64,000 nt of DNA from Acidobacteriota bacterium (GCA_030949985.1 JAUZRX010000049.1:33501-97500); one strand, 5' to 3'. Shown: positions 29,699 through 38,999, counted from the first letter of the stretch. A program made the numbers and translations. The notes: generated by a model from the letters alone, not told the origin.

Positions 29699-31386
29699 GC
29701 CGCCTGCTGCTGCCCCGCCGCTCGGGAGGCACCCTGGTCCGCCGGGCCCGCCCGGGAGACCTGCTGCTGGCCCCGGGCCGCGCCGCGCCGGATGCCCCCC
29801 CGGGGGTCCGGGTGATCCACCGGGAGGAAGTGGCCGACCCGGCGGCCCTCGACGCCCTCTCCCGGGCCGCGGTGGCGGGATTGCGCGCGTGGATCGGCGC
29901 CTGCGGCGAGGACCGCGAGGCGGTGGAGGCCCTGGTCGGTGCCGAGTTGGTGCGGCTGCTGGGCAGCCTCAAGACCCTGCTGTTGTTCGAGCGGGTCGTG
30001 GCGATCACCGGCTTTCGGGGCCGGATCCTCGCCGCCCGCAGTTGGCCGGGCCTGGACGTGGCCGTGGAACTGGTCCGGCAGCAGACGGAGGGCCTTTTCG
30101 AGCTGTCGCTGGGTGACGACCGGCCGCCTGTTTCCCGGCGTCTCGTCGCCGCTCTGCGGCAGGGGCGCGGCCGCTCGGCGCCCGGGCCCCAGCCGGCCGG
30201 GGCGGCCCCTTCCGCTGAGGGAGGCGTCTGGGCCATGGTCACCACCCGCGGCCAGGCTCTATGCCAAGAGCTGGAAGCGGGAGGGCTGGCTCTTCACCGC
30301 TGGTTTCCCGGCGAGGAGAACCGCTACCTGCCCGGCATCGACGCTCCCGATCCGGCCACCCTCGCCGATCTTGCGGCGGCGTGGGAGCGCGGCCTCCAGC
30401 GCCTGGCGACCCATCCCTTCGCGATGCCATCTCCCTGGCCCCGAACCCTGCCGGCGGGCCGCTGCCTCGAGGCCTGGCTGCGACGGACCCCGCCGGACCT
30501 GGCGCGTTTCGTCGCCGACCACCGCACCTGGCGACGCCTGTTGCGGGAAAACCGGCCCTCCCTGGTTCTGGGACCGCCTCCCTGGGCCGGCGACCTGCGA
30601 GCCCTGGCCTACGCCTGCCGGGCCGAGGGCGTCGCCTACGTCACCAGCCAGGACGGGGCCATGTCCTTCCTCGGCCAGGGAGGCCTGCTGCCTGCGGGCC
30701 CGGTGCTGGCCTGGGGCCCGGCCGGGCGTCGCTGGTTCATCGCCCAGGGTTTCGACGAAGAGCACATCGCCGAAGTGGGCGATCCCTACCTGGAGCGCTG
30801 GCTGCAGCGGGTGCGCCACCTCGACGCCGCGGCCGAGCGCCGCCGGCTGCAGCTGAGCGAGGATCGCCGCTGGCTGCTGACGGGCCTGCAGAACAGCGCT
30901 CCCCATTGCATCGCCGCCGAAGAGGACGACCCTCTGCTGGGGCTGGAGGCCATCGCGGCGACGGTGTCCCGTTGCCCGTCCTGGGGCCTGGTGGTCAAAC
31001 CTCACCCACGCCTGCGCCGGGTCGATGGGGCCGCGCGGCTGGAGCAGGCGCGGGGCATCTGCCGCAGCCATGGAGCGATCATGGTGCCCGCCGACACCGA
31101 CACGGCGCGCCTGGCGGCCGCCACGGAGGCCTACCTGGGCGAAGGCGACACCTTGGGGCTGGAGATGCTCGCCGCCGGACGCGCCTTCCTGGTCTGGCAT
31201 CCGCCGGGGCGGCCGGCCCCCTATCCGGAATTCGAACAGAAAGGGCTGCCGGTGGCCCGCAGCCTCGAGCAACTCGCCTCGTGGCTCGAGAACCCGCACC
31301 CCGGCGGGAGCGCGGCGGTGCTGAACGATCAGATCGCCGCCGCCGAGCCCCCTGCCCATGCCCTGGCCCGGTGGAGTCGCCCGTGA
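29695..31386 (+). CDS. Putative GT-B-fold glycosyl/phosphotransferase of surface-sugar cluster
   Basis: A 563-residue protein of uncertain family. The C-terminal half has the features of GT-B enzymes acting on capsule or teichoic-type polymers: RAEGVAYVTSQDGAMSFLGQ, VLAWGPAGRRWFIAQGFDEE, VVKPHPRLRR and YLGEGDTLGLEMLAAGRAFL, the last resembling the E-x7-E donor-site pattern. The N-terminal 190 residues are helical and unlike anything I recognise. It overlaps both neighbours by 4 bases. A role in transferring the nonulosonic acid or extending the glycan is inferred from context. Confidence 0.6.
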   Translation: MSRLLLPRRSGGTLVRRARPGDLLLAPGRAAPDAPPGVRVIHREEVADPAALDALSRAAVAGLRAWIGACGEDREAVEALVGAELVRLLGSLKTLLLFERVVAITGFRGRILAARSWPGLDVAVELVRQQTEGLFELSLGDDRPPVSRRLVAALRQGRGRSAPGPQPAGAAPSAEGGVWAMVTTRGQALCQELEAGGLALHRWFPGEENRYLPGIDAPDPATLADLAAAWERGLQRLATHPFAMPSPWPRTLPAGRCLEAWLRRTPPDLARFVADHRTWRRLLRENRPSLVLGPPPWAGDLRALAYACRAEGVAYVTSQDGAMSFLGQGGLLPAGPVLAWGPAGRRWFIAQGFDEEHIAEVGDPYLERWLQRVRHLDAAAERRRLQLSEDRRWLLTGLQNSAPHCIAAEEDDPLLGLEAIAATVSRCPSWGLVVKPHPRLRRVDGAARLEQARGICRSHGAIMVPADTDTARLAAATEAYLGEGDTLGLEMLAAGRAFLVWHPPGRPAPYPEFEQKGLPVARSLEQLASWLENPHPGGSAAVLNDQIAAAEPPAHALARWSRP

Positions 31387-32345
31387 GCGCGCCCCCGCGA
31401 GTGAGTGTCATCGTCCCCACCTGGAACGGGGGCCGGCTCCTCTCCCGGGGGCTGCCGGGACTGGCCCGCCAGGCCCGGAAGCTGGCCGGCGGTGCCGAAG
31501 TGCTGGTGGTGGACGACGCCACGACGCTTCCCGGCGACCGCAGCGAGCAGGTGGTCACCGGGGTGGGCCCTCCCGCCCGCTGGCTCCCCCTGGACCGGCA
31601 TCGCGGCTTCGCCGCCACCTGCAATGCGGGGGCGCGGGCGGCCCGGGGGCGTCTGCTGGCCTTCGTCAACTCGGACATGCACCTCGACGCGGACTGTCTC
31701 GAAGTCCTCGCCGCGGCGGTGGAGAACGACGCCGAGCTCTTCGCCGCCACCCCGGTGATCGACAACCAGGCCACCGGCCGGGTGGAATCCGGCACCCGCC
31801 TGCGCCTGCGCCGGGGCCTGCTCGATGTCCTGCAGAGTGACGACCCGCCCCCGGCCGCCGGCGAGAGCCAGCCCGTCGCCTACCCCTGCGGTGGGGCGAT
31901 GGTCTGCCGCCGGCAGACCTTCCTCGAGCTGGGCGGCTTCTGGGAAGCCCTGGGCCCTTTCTACTGGGAAGACGCGGAACTGGGGCTACGGGCCTGGCGC
32001 CGGGGACTGGCCTCGGTGCAGATCGGCGATGCCCGGGCTCTCCACGACCATGCCCGAACCATCGGCTCCCACTTCACGACGCAGCAGGTTCGCCGGATCT
32101 ACGAGCGCAATCGCCTGCTGGTCAGCTGGGCCCACCTGGAACCGGCCGCAGCGGCCGGCTGGACGGCGCTTCGCTGGGTCGCCGCGCTGCTGCGCGGCCG
32201 CCCGGCCGCCTGGGCCACCCCCGCCGCCCTGGCGCGCCGGACCGCCGCCCGCGCCCGGTCCCGCGGCCTGCCCCCCGCGCCGGACCCCGTGATCCGGGCC
32301 ATCGCCTCGGCTTCCGCCCGGGGCTGGCCCGACCACCGCCTCTGA
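31383..32345 (+). CDS. Family 2 glycosyltransferase
   Basis: A 320-residue GT-A glycosyltransferase from a GTG start that overlaps the previous stop. The N-terminal VSVIVPTWNGGRLLSRGLP, the acidic AFVNSDMHLDADCLEVL (metal/UDP site), and the acceptor-side CGGAMVCRRQTFLELGGFW plus YWEDAELGLRAWRRG are standard GT2 features. The C-terminal 80 residues are basic and helical. It is the last gene of the cluster, and a 15-base gap separates it from a convergent gene. The sugar it transfers cannot be told from sequence. Confidence 0.88.
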   Translation: MSAPPRVSVIVPTWNGGRLLSRGLPGLARQARKLAGGAEVLVVDDATTLPGDRSEQVVTGVGPPARWLPLDRHRGFAATCNAGARAARGRLLAFVNSDMHLDADCLEVLAAAVENDAELFAATPVIDNQATGRVESGTRLRLRRGLLDVLQSDDPPPAAGESQPVAYPCGGAMVCRRQTFLELGGFWEALGPFYWEDAELGLRAWRRGLASVQIGDARALHDHARTIGSHFTTQQVRRIYERNRLLVSWAHLEPAAAAGWTALRWVAALLRGRPAAWATPAALARRTAARARSRGLPPAPDPVIRAIASASARGWPDHRL

Positions 32346-32360
32346 ACGCCTTGCGCGTCG

Positions 32361-33629
32361 TTACGCGGCCGCCGGGTGCCGACGCTCGTAGCGGGCGACG
32401 AGGGCCACGGTGGCCTGGACCACGTGGTTCCAGTCCATCTCGAAGAGCGTGGGCAGGAACTCGTCGGGCGCGGTGCCGGGACTGCGACCGATGACGGCGA
32501 TGGCCGCCATCGACGCCTCGTAGCCGGCGCCTTCCGTCGCTGTCTTGGTGTTTTCCCACGCCGCCAGCACGTCCTCCCACTGGGCCTCGGTGACCTGGGG
32601 CTCGAGTCCGCGCAGGGCCTGGAGCACCACCTTGGGCTCTTCGTCCCGCAGGAAGAGAGCGATCAGCCCGGCCACCTCCGGCGAAGGCGGTGCGAGGGCC
32701 AACAGGCTCACCACGTCGTAGCGGATCCTGACGCTCGAACTGCCGGCCGCGGCGGTGATCGCCGCCTTGACCTCGTCGTCGATCTGACCCAGCCGCACCA
32801 GGGCCGCCGCCGCATGGGCACTGGCCAGCGGATCCTTCACCGCGAGCGTTTTGCGCAGCTTGGCGACGGCCTTCTCGCCGCCCATCTCACCGAGGGCGTC
32901 GATCACAGCCAGAACGTTCTCTTTGTAACGGAAGAAACTCAACACGAGGGGTACGTCGTCGGGCTCCTCGCTGATCAGGCTCAGGGCCGTGATCGCCGGC
33001 GTCCGCCGATCGCCGTGAAGCTTGGCCAGCCGGCCGCGCAACACCCGCGCCGCCTCCGGACCCCCGATCTCGCCGAGGGTGGCCGCCGCCGCGGCACTCC
33101 GCGTCGCGTCCTTGCTCGTGAGCTCTTTCCTGGCCGGCTCGAAACAGACGTCGTCCCCCAGCTTCGCCAGCAGCCCGCAGTTTTCCGGATGCAGGGCGCC
33201 ATCCGCGGCACGTACGTGATCGGCCAGGATCTGCCGGCCGCTCCCGTCTCCGCGCTCGGCCAGCACCCGGGCGGCGAAAATCTGAATCAGCTCGGACTTG
33301 TCCTCGAGCAGCTTCTTGAAGACGGGAATCACGCGCTCGGTATCCCACTCCGCCAGCACCCGCACCAGGTCGAGGCGCTGCTGGTCCGAGCCGAAATCGA
33401 ACACGGCTTCCTCCTTGCCCACCGCGAAGGGCAGGTCGGGAGCCTGGACCAGGGAACGCAGGACCAGTTCCTTGCCGGAGGGACCGAGGGTCGTCCAGGC
33501 ATCGTCGAGCAGCTTCCGCGCCTCGACGACGGACTCGGGCTCCTGGGGACCACTGCCACCGCAGGAAACGGCCAGCAGGAGGGCTGCAAAAACGGACAGG
33601 ACCAGCGCTGCGGAAAGCTTTCTGGACAC
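32361..33629 (-). CDS. HEAT-repeat lipoprotein
   Basis: A 422-residue exported protein. The GTG at 33629 is preceded by AAGGAG at 8 bases and gives a signal peptide VSRKLSAALVLSVFAALLLA ending in a lipobox-like AVSC. The mature protein is built of HEAT-type helical repeats (PVFKKLLEDKSELIQIFAARVL, AAAATLGEIGGPEAARVLRG, VAKLRKTLAVKDPLASAHAA). It probably acts as an envelope scaffold or binding protein; the partner is unknown. It is the last gene of the long minus-strand group that begins at 42052, 69 bases after the phosphoesterase gene. Confidence 0.78.
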   Translation of the reverse strand: MSRKLSAALVLSVFAALLLAVSCGGSGPQEPESVVEARKLLDDAWTTLGPSGKELVLRSLVQAPDLPFAVGKEEAVFDFGSDQQRLDLVRVLAEWDTERVIPVFKKLLEDKSELIQIFAARVLAERGDGSGRQILADHVRAADGALHPENCGLLAKLGDDVCFEPARKELTSKDATRSAAAAATLGEIGGPEAARVLRGRLAKLHGDRRTPAITALSLISEEPDDVPLVLSFFRYKENVLAVIDALGEMGGEKAVAKLRKTLAVKDPLASAHAAAALVRLGQIDDEVKAAITAAAGSSSVRIRYDVVSLLALAPPSPEVAGLIALFLRDEEPKVVLQALRGLEPQVTEAQWEDVLAAWENTKTATEGAGYEASMAAIAVIGRSPGTAPDEFLPTLFEMDWNHVVQATVALVARYERRHPAAA

Positions 33630-33698
33630 GATCGCATCTCCTTGACGGAAAGCCGAGCGGGCGAACAAAAAGGTTAGCATGAACCGGCCCCGGCGGGC

Positions 33699-34697
33699 CT
33701 ACCCGCCCGCCCCGGGGCGCAGCAGGCGGTCGCCCACCTGCAAGGGAGGGCCGGGCTCGAGTTCCACCACGAGTCGCCGGGACTCCGCCTCGCTCGCGCA
33801 AACCCGCCCCGCGCGGCCGCCGGGACCGTGGCCCGAATCCACCACGATCCGCTCACCCTCCCCGCAGCCCGTGGGCCCGTCGAGGGTCAGCGCCACCCGT
33901 CCCCCCTCCAGGCGCCGCACCTCCACCACGGCGGGGGCCGGCGGTGGCGCGTCGCGCCAGGCCTCGAAGCGGGGCTCGGCCGTGGGCGGGATACGCAGAT
34001 AGCGGTGTCCCGAACGCCAGTCGGGCAGCACGTAGAGCCAGCGGACCCGACCGTCGTCCCCCACCAGCTGGTGCGCCATCTCCACGTGGAGGTGACCGAT
34101 GACTCCCGCGTCGAAGCCCTGGCGTGCCAACCAGCGGGCATAGCCGGCGAAACGTTCGGGAGGAATCGAAGTCTTGTGGGCCAGGTTGCGGTGACGCAAC
34201 GAGCGTTCGATGCGCGCGGCCAGGCGGGCTCCGGCGCGGGGCGTGAGCAGGCCGAAGGCCCCCTGCACCGGAGCCGAACGGACCACCGCCCGGAACAGCC
34301 GGTTGGCCCGGTCCCGCCGGTCGAGCAGATCCCCGTGAGCCAGGTACCAGCGCCGGTCCGCCCAGCACTCCACCGCATGGCGGTCGGAGACCCGGTCGAA
34401 GGCGTCCCCTTCCCAGGCGCCGACGGAAAACTCCCGGTTGCCCTCGACGAAGACCACCTCGACCCCCTCCGATCGCAGCTCCCGACAAACGTCGAGCACC
34501 GCGTGGTGATGGCTTGCCGTGAACTTGGGCCGTCCCAGCCAGAGCGTGAAGATGTCCCCCAGCAACACGAGGACGCCCGTGTCCTCCGCCCGCTCCCGCA
34601 GGAAAGCCAGGAAGTCGTCCAGTCCCGGGTCGTCCGGGCCGATGTGCACGTCGGCGACGAGCACCACGTCGCCGGAGGGCCGGGGCAGAGCTTTCAC
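33699..34697 (-). CDS. LpxH-like metallophosphoesterase
   Basis: A 332-residue calcineurin-type phosphoesterase. All five metal-binding blocks are visible: VADVHIG (D-x-H), LLGDIFTLWLG (GD), VEGNREF (GN-x-E), YLAHGDLLDRRD and GHLHVEMAHQ (G-H-x-H). The order and the GDIFTLW context match UDP-2,3-diacylglucosamine hydrolase LpxH of lipid A synthesis. The extra C-terminal 90 residues and the missing H in the GNHD position make the exact substrate uncertain. The GTG overlaps the tgt stop (GTGA), so it is translated from the queuosine operon mRNA. Confidence 0.78.
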   Translation of the reverse strand: MKALPRPSGDVVLVADVHIGPDDPGLDDFLAFLRERAEDTGVLVLLGDIFTLWLGRPKFTASHHHAVLDVCRELRSEGVEVVFVEGNREFSVGAWEGDAFDRVSDRHAVECWADRRWYLAHGDLLDRRDRANRLFRAVVRSAPVQGAFGLLTPRAGARLAARIERSLRHRNLAHKTSIPPERFAGYARWLARQGFDAGVIGHLHVEMAHQLVGDDGRVRWLYVLPDWRSGHRYLRIPPTAEPRFEAWRDAPPPAPAVVEVRRLEGGRVALTLDGPTGCGEGERIVVDSGHGPGGRAGRVCASEAESRRLVVELEPGPPLQVGDRLLRPGAGG

Positions 34698-35821
34698 GCG
34701 GGCTCTCCCTCGGCGATCCACCGCAAGCGTCGTGCGCGCAGATCCGAGAAAGTCCCGGCGGCGATCGCCTCGCGGATTTCCGCCATCAACTCGAGATAAA
34801 AATGCAAATTATGCCAGGTCCCGGCGAGGGGGCCGAGCATCTCCCCCGCCACGTAGAGATGCCGCAGGTAGGCCCGCGAGAAGTTCCGGCAAACCCGGCA
34901 GGTGCAGGAGTCGTCGATCGGCCGCGGGTCTTCCCTGTGCCGCGCGTTGCGCATGTTGAGGATGCCGCGGCGGGTGAAAACCTGGGCATTGCGCCCGTGG
35001 CGAGTCGGTATGACGCAGTCGAACATGTCGAAACCCGCGGCCACCGCGTCGAGAATGTCCTGCGGGCGGCCCATGCCCATCAGGTAGCGCGGGGCCGTCC
35101 GAGGCAGCCGGGGGCCCATCAGGGCGACGATCCGCTGCACTTCCTCCCTGCCCTCCCCCACGCTCACGCCCCCCAACGCGTAACCGTCGAAGCCCTCGGC
35201 CACGGTGCGCTCCAGGCTCTCCCGCCGCAGGTCCTCGAAGACGCCTCCCTGGACGATGCCGAAGAGCGCCGCGGTGGCATCCGTGCGGGCCGCCTTGTTC
35301 CGCGGCAACCAGAGCGAGGTCCGGCGGAGGGCCGCCGCCGCGGCGTCCCGGTCGGTGGGCTGCCCGGTACAGTCGTCGAGGGCCATCATGATGTCTGCAC
35401 CGAGAGCTTGCTGGATCTCGATCGAGCGCTCGGGGGTCAGCCGGCGTTCGCTGCCCTCGATGTGGTCCCGGAAGGTCACACCGTCGTCATCGAGGCGGCA
35501 TCGCTCGCCGTGGGAGAAGACCTGGTAGCCCCCCGAGTCGGTGAGAATCGGCCGCCTCCAACCGGCCAGGCGATGCAGTCCGCCCAGACGACCGACGGTC
35601 TGTTCCCCGGGTCGCAGATGCAGGTGATAGGTGTTGGCCAGGATGATCTCCGCGCCCAACTCTTCCACCTGCCAGGGGAAGAGCCCCTTGACCGAACCCG
35701 CCGTTCCCACGGGCATGAAGACGGGAGTCTGCACCGTCCCGCGGCGGGTGTGCAGGCGCCCGGTACGGGCATGCCCGTCGGTCGCCAGAGACTCGAAGGT
35801 GAGAGGAGCGGTATCAGGCAT
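34694..35821 (-). CDS. tgt: tRNA-guanine transglycosylase
   Basis: Exchanges guanine-34 of Asn, Asp, His and Tyr tRNAs for preQ1, the committed step of queuosine insertion. The 375 residues include TDSGGYQVFSHGERC with the catalytic aspartate, and IVQGGVFEDLRR. FDCVIPTRHGRNAQVFTRRG carries the nucleophile aspartate. The zinc site is CTCRVC followed by a downstream histidine. It lies 3 bases after queA and overlaps the LpxH-like gene. With queE, queC and queA it forms a queuosine operon that lacks queD, queF and queG in this window. Confidence 0.97.
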   Translation of the reverse strand: MPDTAPLTFESLATDGHARTGRLHTRRGTVQTPVFMPVGTAGSVKGLFPWQVEELGAEIILANTYHLHLRPGEQTVGRLGGLHRLAGWRRPILTDSGGYQVFSHGERCRLDDDGVTFRDHIEGSERRLTPERSIEIQQALGADIMMALDDCTGQPTDRDAAAAALRRTSLWLPRNKAARTDATAALFGIVQGGVFEDLRRESLERTVAEGFDGYALGGVSVGEGREEVQRIVALMGPRLPRTAPRYLMGMGRPQDILDAVAAGFDMFDCVIPTRHGRNAQVFTRRGILNMRNARHREDPRPIDDSCTCRVCRNFSRAYLRHLYVAGEMLGPLAGTWHNLHFYLELMAEIREAIAAGTFSDLRARRLRWIAEGEPA

Positions 35822-35824
35822 CGG

Positions 35825-36871
35825 TCACAGCACCAGCATGGCATCGCCGTAGGAATAGAAACGGTACCCCGCGTCCACCGCCAGGCGGTAGGCGGTGAGC
35901 ACCCGCTCACGACCGGCGAAAGCGGCGACGAGCATCAGCAGGCTGGAACGGGGCAGGTGGAAGTTCGTCAGGAGGGCGTCGACATAGCGGAAGGCGAAGC
36001 CCGGCGCGATGAACAGCCGGGTCTGCGCGCCCCCGGGTCCCGGCACGCCCTCCCCGACGGGGGCCCGGGATTCGAGGGCCCTGACGACCGTGGTGCCCAC
36101 CGCCACCACCCGCCCCCCCCGCCGGCGGGCGGCGGCGATCGCCCGGCTGGTCTCCGCCGGCACCTCGTATCGCTCGGCGTGCAGCTGGATCTGGTCGAGG
36201 CGGTCGACCTCGAGCGGCCGGAAGGTCCCCTCGCCCACGTGCAGGGTGATCTCCGCCACCTCGACACCCCGGCGGCGCAGATCGGCGAGCAACTCCCCGC
36301 TGAAGTGCAGCCCCGCGGTGGGCGCCGCCACCGCGCCCGCGCGGCGGGCGAAGACGGTCTGGTAGCGCCGGCGGTCGTCCTCCAGGCGGGGGTCGTCCGG
36401 GGCCCGTCGAATGTAGGGCGGCAGCGGCGGGCGGCCGTGACGATCGATCAGTGCGTCGGGCGCCGCATCCCCCACCAGGCGCACCTCCACGACTCCGTCC
36501 AGGTACGAGACGATTTCCACCTCGAAGTCTTCCGCGACCCGGACCCGGCTCCCCTCGACCGGCCGCCGCGAGGCACCCAGCAGGGCCCGCCAGTGACGTC
36601 GCCCGGCATCGAGAGCTTCGAGGAGGAAGACCTCGACCCGACCTCCGCTGGGCTTGCGGGCCAGCAACCGGGCCGGCACGACCCGGGTGTTGTTGACCAC
36701 CAGAAGATCACCGGCACTCAGTTCACCCGGCAGATCGGCGACCTTGCGGTGCCGCGGCGGACAGTCTGCGCCACGCTCGAGCACGAGCATCCGCGCCGCA
36801 TGGCGCGGGGTCGCCGCCTGCTGCGCGATCTGCCCCACGGGAAGGTGATAATCGAAGTCGCCCACGCGCAC
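35825..36871 (-). CDS. queA: S-adenosylmethionine:tRNA ribosyltransferase-isomerase
   Basis: Transfers and rearranges the ribosyl group of SAM to preQ1-tRNA to form epoxyqueuosine. The 348 residues fit QueA: GDFDYHLPVGQIAQ, LLVVNNTRVVPARL, AAPTAGLHFSGELL, ITLHVGEGTFRPLEVDRL and LTNFHLPRSSLLMLVAAFAG. I set the start at the GTG at 36871 because GGGGAA is 9 bases before it. A GTG at 36880 directly abuts that site and is less suited, though it overlaps the queC stop. It lies between queC and tgt. Confidence 0.95.
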   Translation of the reverse strand: MRVGDFDYHLPVGQIAQQAATPRHAARMLVLERGADCPPRHRKVADLPGELSAGDLLVVNNTRVVPARLLARKPSGGRVEVFLLEALDAGRRHWRALLGASRRPVEGSRVRVAEDFEVEIVSYLDGVVEVRLVGDAAPDALIDRHGRPPLPPYIRRAPDDPRLEDDRRRYQTVFARRAGAVAAPTAGLHFSGELLADLRRRGVEVAEITLHVGEGTFRPLEVDRLDQIQLHAERYEVPAETSRAIAAARRRGGRVVAVGTTVVRALESRAPVGEGVPGPGGAQTRLFIAPGFAFRYVDALLTNFHLPRSSLLMLVAAFAGRERVLTAYRLAVDAGYRFYSYGDAMLVL

Positions 36872-36876
36872 GGAAA

Positions 36877-37587
36877 TCACTTCCCCGCGCCGCCGGGTCC
36901 GTGGCGGTAGGCGAGCGGGTCGGACACACCGGCCTCGGCGAAACCCTTCAGCCGCAGCCAGCAGGACTCGCACTCGCCGCAGGCCAGGTCCTCCGAGACG
37001 TAGCAGGACCAGGTCAGCTCCAGCGGCGCTCCCAGTTCCAGGCCCCGGCGCACGATCTGCGCCTTGCTCAGCTCTACCAGGGGCGAGCGAATCACCAGGC
37101 CTTGCCCGCAGGCCGTTCCGAGTTGTACGGCCTTCTCGAAGGCGTCGAGAAAAGCGCGCCGGGTATCGGGGTAACCGGAACTGTCTTCCTCCACCGCGCC
37201 GATCCACACCGAGCCCGCACCCAGCACCTCGGCCCAGGACACCGCCGCGGCCAGCAGGTGCGCATTGCGAAAAGGGACGTAGGTCACCGGTATGCCCTCC
37301 CCCGGTGCGCCCCGCGGAACGGCCATCGCCTCGTCGGTGAGCGCCGAACCGCCCAGCGCCCCGAGAAAGCCCAGATCGAGCACCCGCCGCCGGTCGGCGC
37401 TGACGCCGAAGTGGTCGGCCAGCGCCTCGAAGGCCCGGCGCTCCCGGGTGGCGGTCTTCTGGCCGTAGGTGGCGTGGAGCAGCGCCAGGCGATGCTCCCG
37501 GGCCGCGACGGCCGCCGTCACGCAGGAGTCCAGCCCACCGGAGACCAGCACGACGGCCAGCCCGCCCTGCACCGTTCCACCCGTCAC
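36877..37587 (-). CDS. queC: 7-cyano-7-deazaguanine synthase
   Basis: Converts 7-carboxy-7-deazaguanine to preQ0 with ATP and ammonia. The 236 residues contain the PP-loop VLVSGGLDSCVTAAV, the middle motif FRNAHLLAAAVSWAEVLGA, DSSGYPDTRRAFLDAFEKA, and the zinc-binding tail SCYVSEDLACGECESCWLR, with the cysteines in the usual spacing. The start is GTG. AGGAG abuts it, so initiation may instead occur at the GTG five codons later. It lies 3 bases after queE. Confidence 0.95.
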   Translation of the reverse strand: MTGGTVQGGLAVVLVSGGLDSCVTAAVAAREHRLALLHATYGQKTATRERRAFEALADHFGVSADRRRVLDLGFLGALGGSALTDEAMAVPRGAPGEGIPVTYVPFRNAHLLAAAVSWAEVLGAGSVWIGAVEEDSSGYPDTRRAFLDAFEKAVQLGTACGQGLVIRSPLVELSKAQIVRRGLELGAPLELTWSCYVSEDLACGECESCWLRLKGFAEAGVSDPLAYRHGPGGAGK

Positions 37588-37590
37588 TCC

Positions 37591-38301
37591 TCAGACCCCT
37601 TTCTCGGCCCCGGGCCAGAGGATCTTGTGGAGCTGCACCTGCAGGCGCACGTCCAGCCCGTCGTCCAGCGCCCACCGGGCCAGCGTCCCGGGCTCCAGCT
37701 CGTCCCAGACCGCACCCAGCAGGATCTCGCCGGTAAAAGTCCGCCGCAGCCGGGCCACGTAGTCCCGGGCCACCAGGTAGTCCCGCCGATCGGCCACCAC
37801 CAGGCGGACCTCGTCCCGCACCCGCAAGCGACCCAGGTTGGCCTCGTCGAAAGTGCCGGCCATGCCGGAACCGGGCAGCTTGATGTCCATGACCACCGCC
37901 GCTTCCTCCGGCACCACCGAGATGTCCTGGTCTCCGCCGGTCTCGAGCACCACATCGAGACCGTGGTCCCGGGCCAGGCGCCGCACCAGGGGGATCACCG
38001 ACGGCTGGAGCAGGGGTTCACCGCCGGTCATGCAGACCCTGCCGACCCGGCTGGCGAGGATCTCGGCTTCCAGCTCGTCGAGCCCGCGCCAGCGACCCTG
38101 GTAAAAGGCGAAGGCACTGTCACACCATCGACAGCGCAGGGCGCAACCGGTGAGGCGCACGAAAGCCGTGGGGCGGCCCACCCGGCTGCCCTCCCCCTGG
38201 AGCGAGACGAAGGTCTCGGCGACCCGCAGCCGCCGCGATCGCGCCTTCTCCCAGCTCTCGCCGGCCCGCGCCTTCCAGGCGCTGCCCAAAGCCCTGGTCA
38301 T
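37591..38301 (-). CDS. queE: 7-carboxy-7-deazaguanine synthase (radical SAM)
   Basis: Radical SAM enzyme that contracts 6-carboxy-tetrahydropterin to the deazaguanine ring. The 236 residues have the substrate region ETFVSLQGEGSRVGRPTAFV and the cluster-binding CxxxCxxC in GCALRCRWCDSAF. TGGEPLLQP follows, then VVMDIKLPGSGM. The ATG at 38301 follows GGAG at 7 bases. Its substrate-making partner queD is not in this window. It lies 50 bases after the cysteine-rich gene. Confidence 0.95.
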   Translation of the reverse strand: MTRALGSAWKARAGESWEKARSRRLRVAETFVSLQGEGSRVGRPTAFVRLTGCALRCRWCDSAFAFYQGRWRGLDELEAEILASRVGRVCMTGGEPLLQPSVIPLVRRLARDHGLDVVLETGGDQDISVVPEEAAVVMDIKLPGSGMAGTFDEANLGRLRVRDEVRLVVADRRDYLVARDYVARLRRTFTGEILLGAVWDELEPGTLARWALDDGLDVRLQVQLHKILWPGAEKGV

Positions 38302-38351
38302 CCCCGCACTCCATGTTTCCCGGCCCGCCGGTCGCGGGCGGCCGCGCCATT

Positions 38352-38999
38352 CTACAGTTCGACCACGGCGGCTTCTTCCGAAGCGACCCGCCTCAGCCAG
38401 GCCTCCACGGGCGCCAAGCCGGGATGGTCCCGGGTGGCGCCCGGAGGCATGAAAGCGGCGAGTTGCTCGAATTCGCCGACGCGCAGGAAGGGCCCGGCCA
38501 GCCCCGGCAGGCTCCCCCGCTGCCGGGCCAGGTCCACCAGGGCCAGGGAGGTCCGGGCCCGGGGCGGCGCCGACGCGGCGTGGATGCCGACTCCCTCCAG
38601 CATGCTCTCGACGGCCGACGCCAGGTCGTCGAAGCCGGGACAGGGGCAGGGATCGACGTTCCGCCGCCAGCGCTCGACCAGGGAGGCCACCAGCCGACCC
38701 GTGGCGCAGTCGTGGAGATCGCCGGGGCCTTCCCGCACCAGGGGGCACTCACCGAAGAGGGCGCAGGCCGCTCCCCGGCAGCGGGAGACCACCAGCCCCA
38801 CATCCGGCTCGCGGGCCGGGCATTCGAGCCCGGAGAAGGCCACCAGCTCCCGTCTCAACTCTTCCTCCTCGAAGCCTTCCCGACCGGCCAGGCGCAGAAG
38901 GACTCGACGGCGTCCATCGACGAAGGCCCCGGCCAGCCCCTCGAGCAGTTCATCGAAGGCGCAGCCGTCGATGGCCACCAGGCCGGCGGCCGCGCTCAT
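38352..38999 (-). CDS. Cysteine-rich protein of unknown function
   Basis: A 215-residue protein not recognised. Cysteines fall at 13, 60, 74, 79, 85, 98, 118 and 120, seven of them between 60 and 120 in the pattern C-x13-C-x4-C-x5-C-x12-C-x19-CPC, which suggests a metal or Fe-S site (VVSRCRGAACALFGECPLV, LHDCATG, DPCPCPGFD). The rest is helical. It overlaps the mpl stop by 4 bases and precedes queE, so it is made with cell-wall recycling and queuosine enzymes. No membrane segment or signal peptide. A zinc-binding or iron-sulfur accessory role is a guess. Confidence 0.6.
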   Translation of the reverse strand: MSAAAGLVAIDGCAFDELLEGLAGAFVDGRRRVLLRLAGREGFEEEELRRELVAFSGLECPAREPDVGLVVSRCRGAACALFGECPLVREGPGDLHDCATGRLVASLVERWRRNVDPCPCPGFDDLASAVESMLEGVGIHAASAPPRARTSLALVDLARQRGSLPGLAGPFLRVGEFEQLAAFMPPGATRDHPGLAPVEAWLRRVASEEAAVVEL

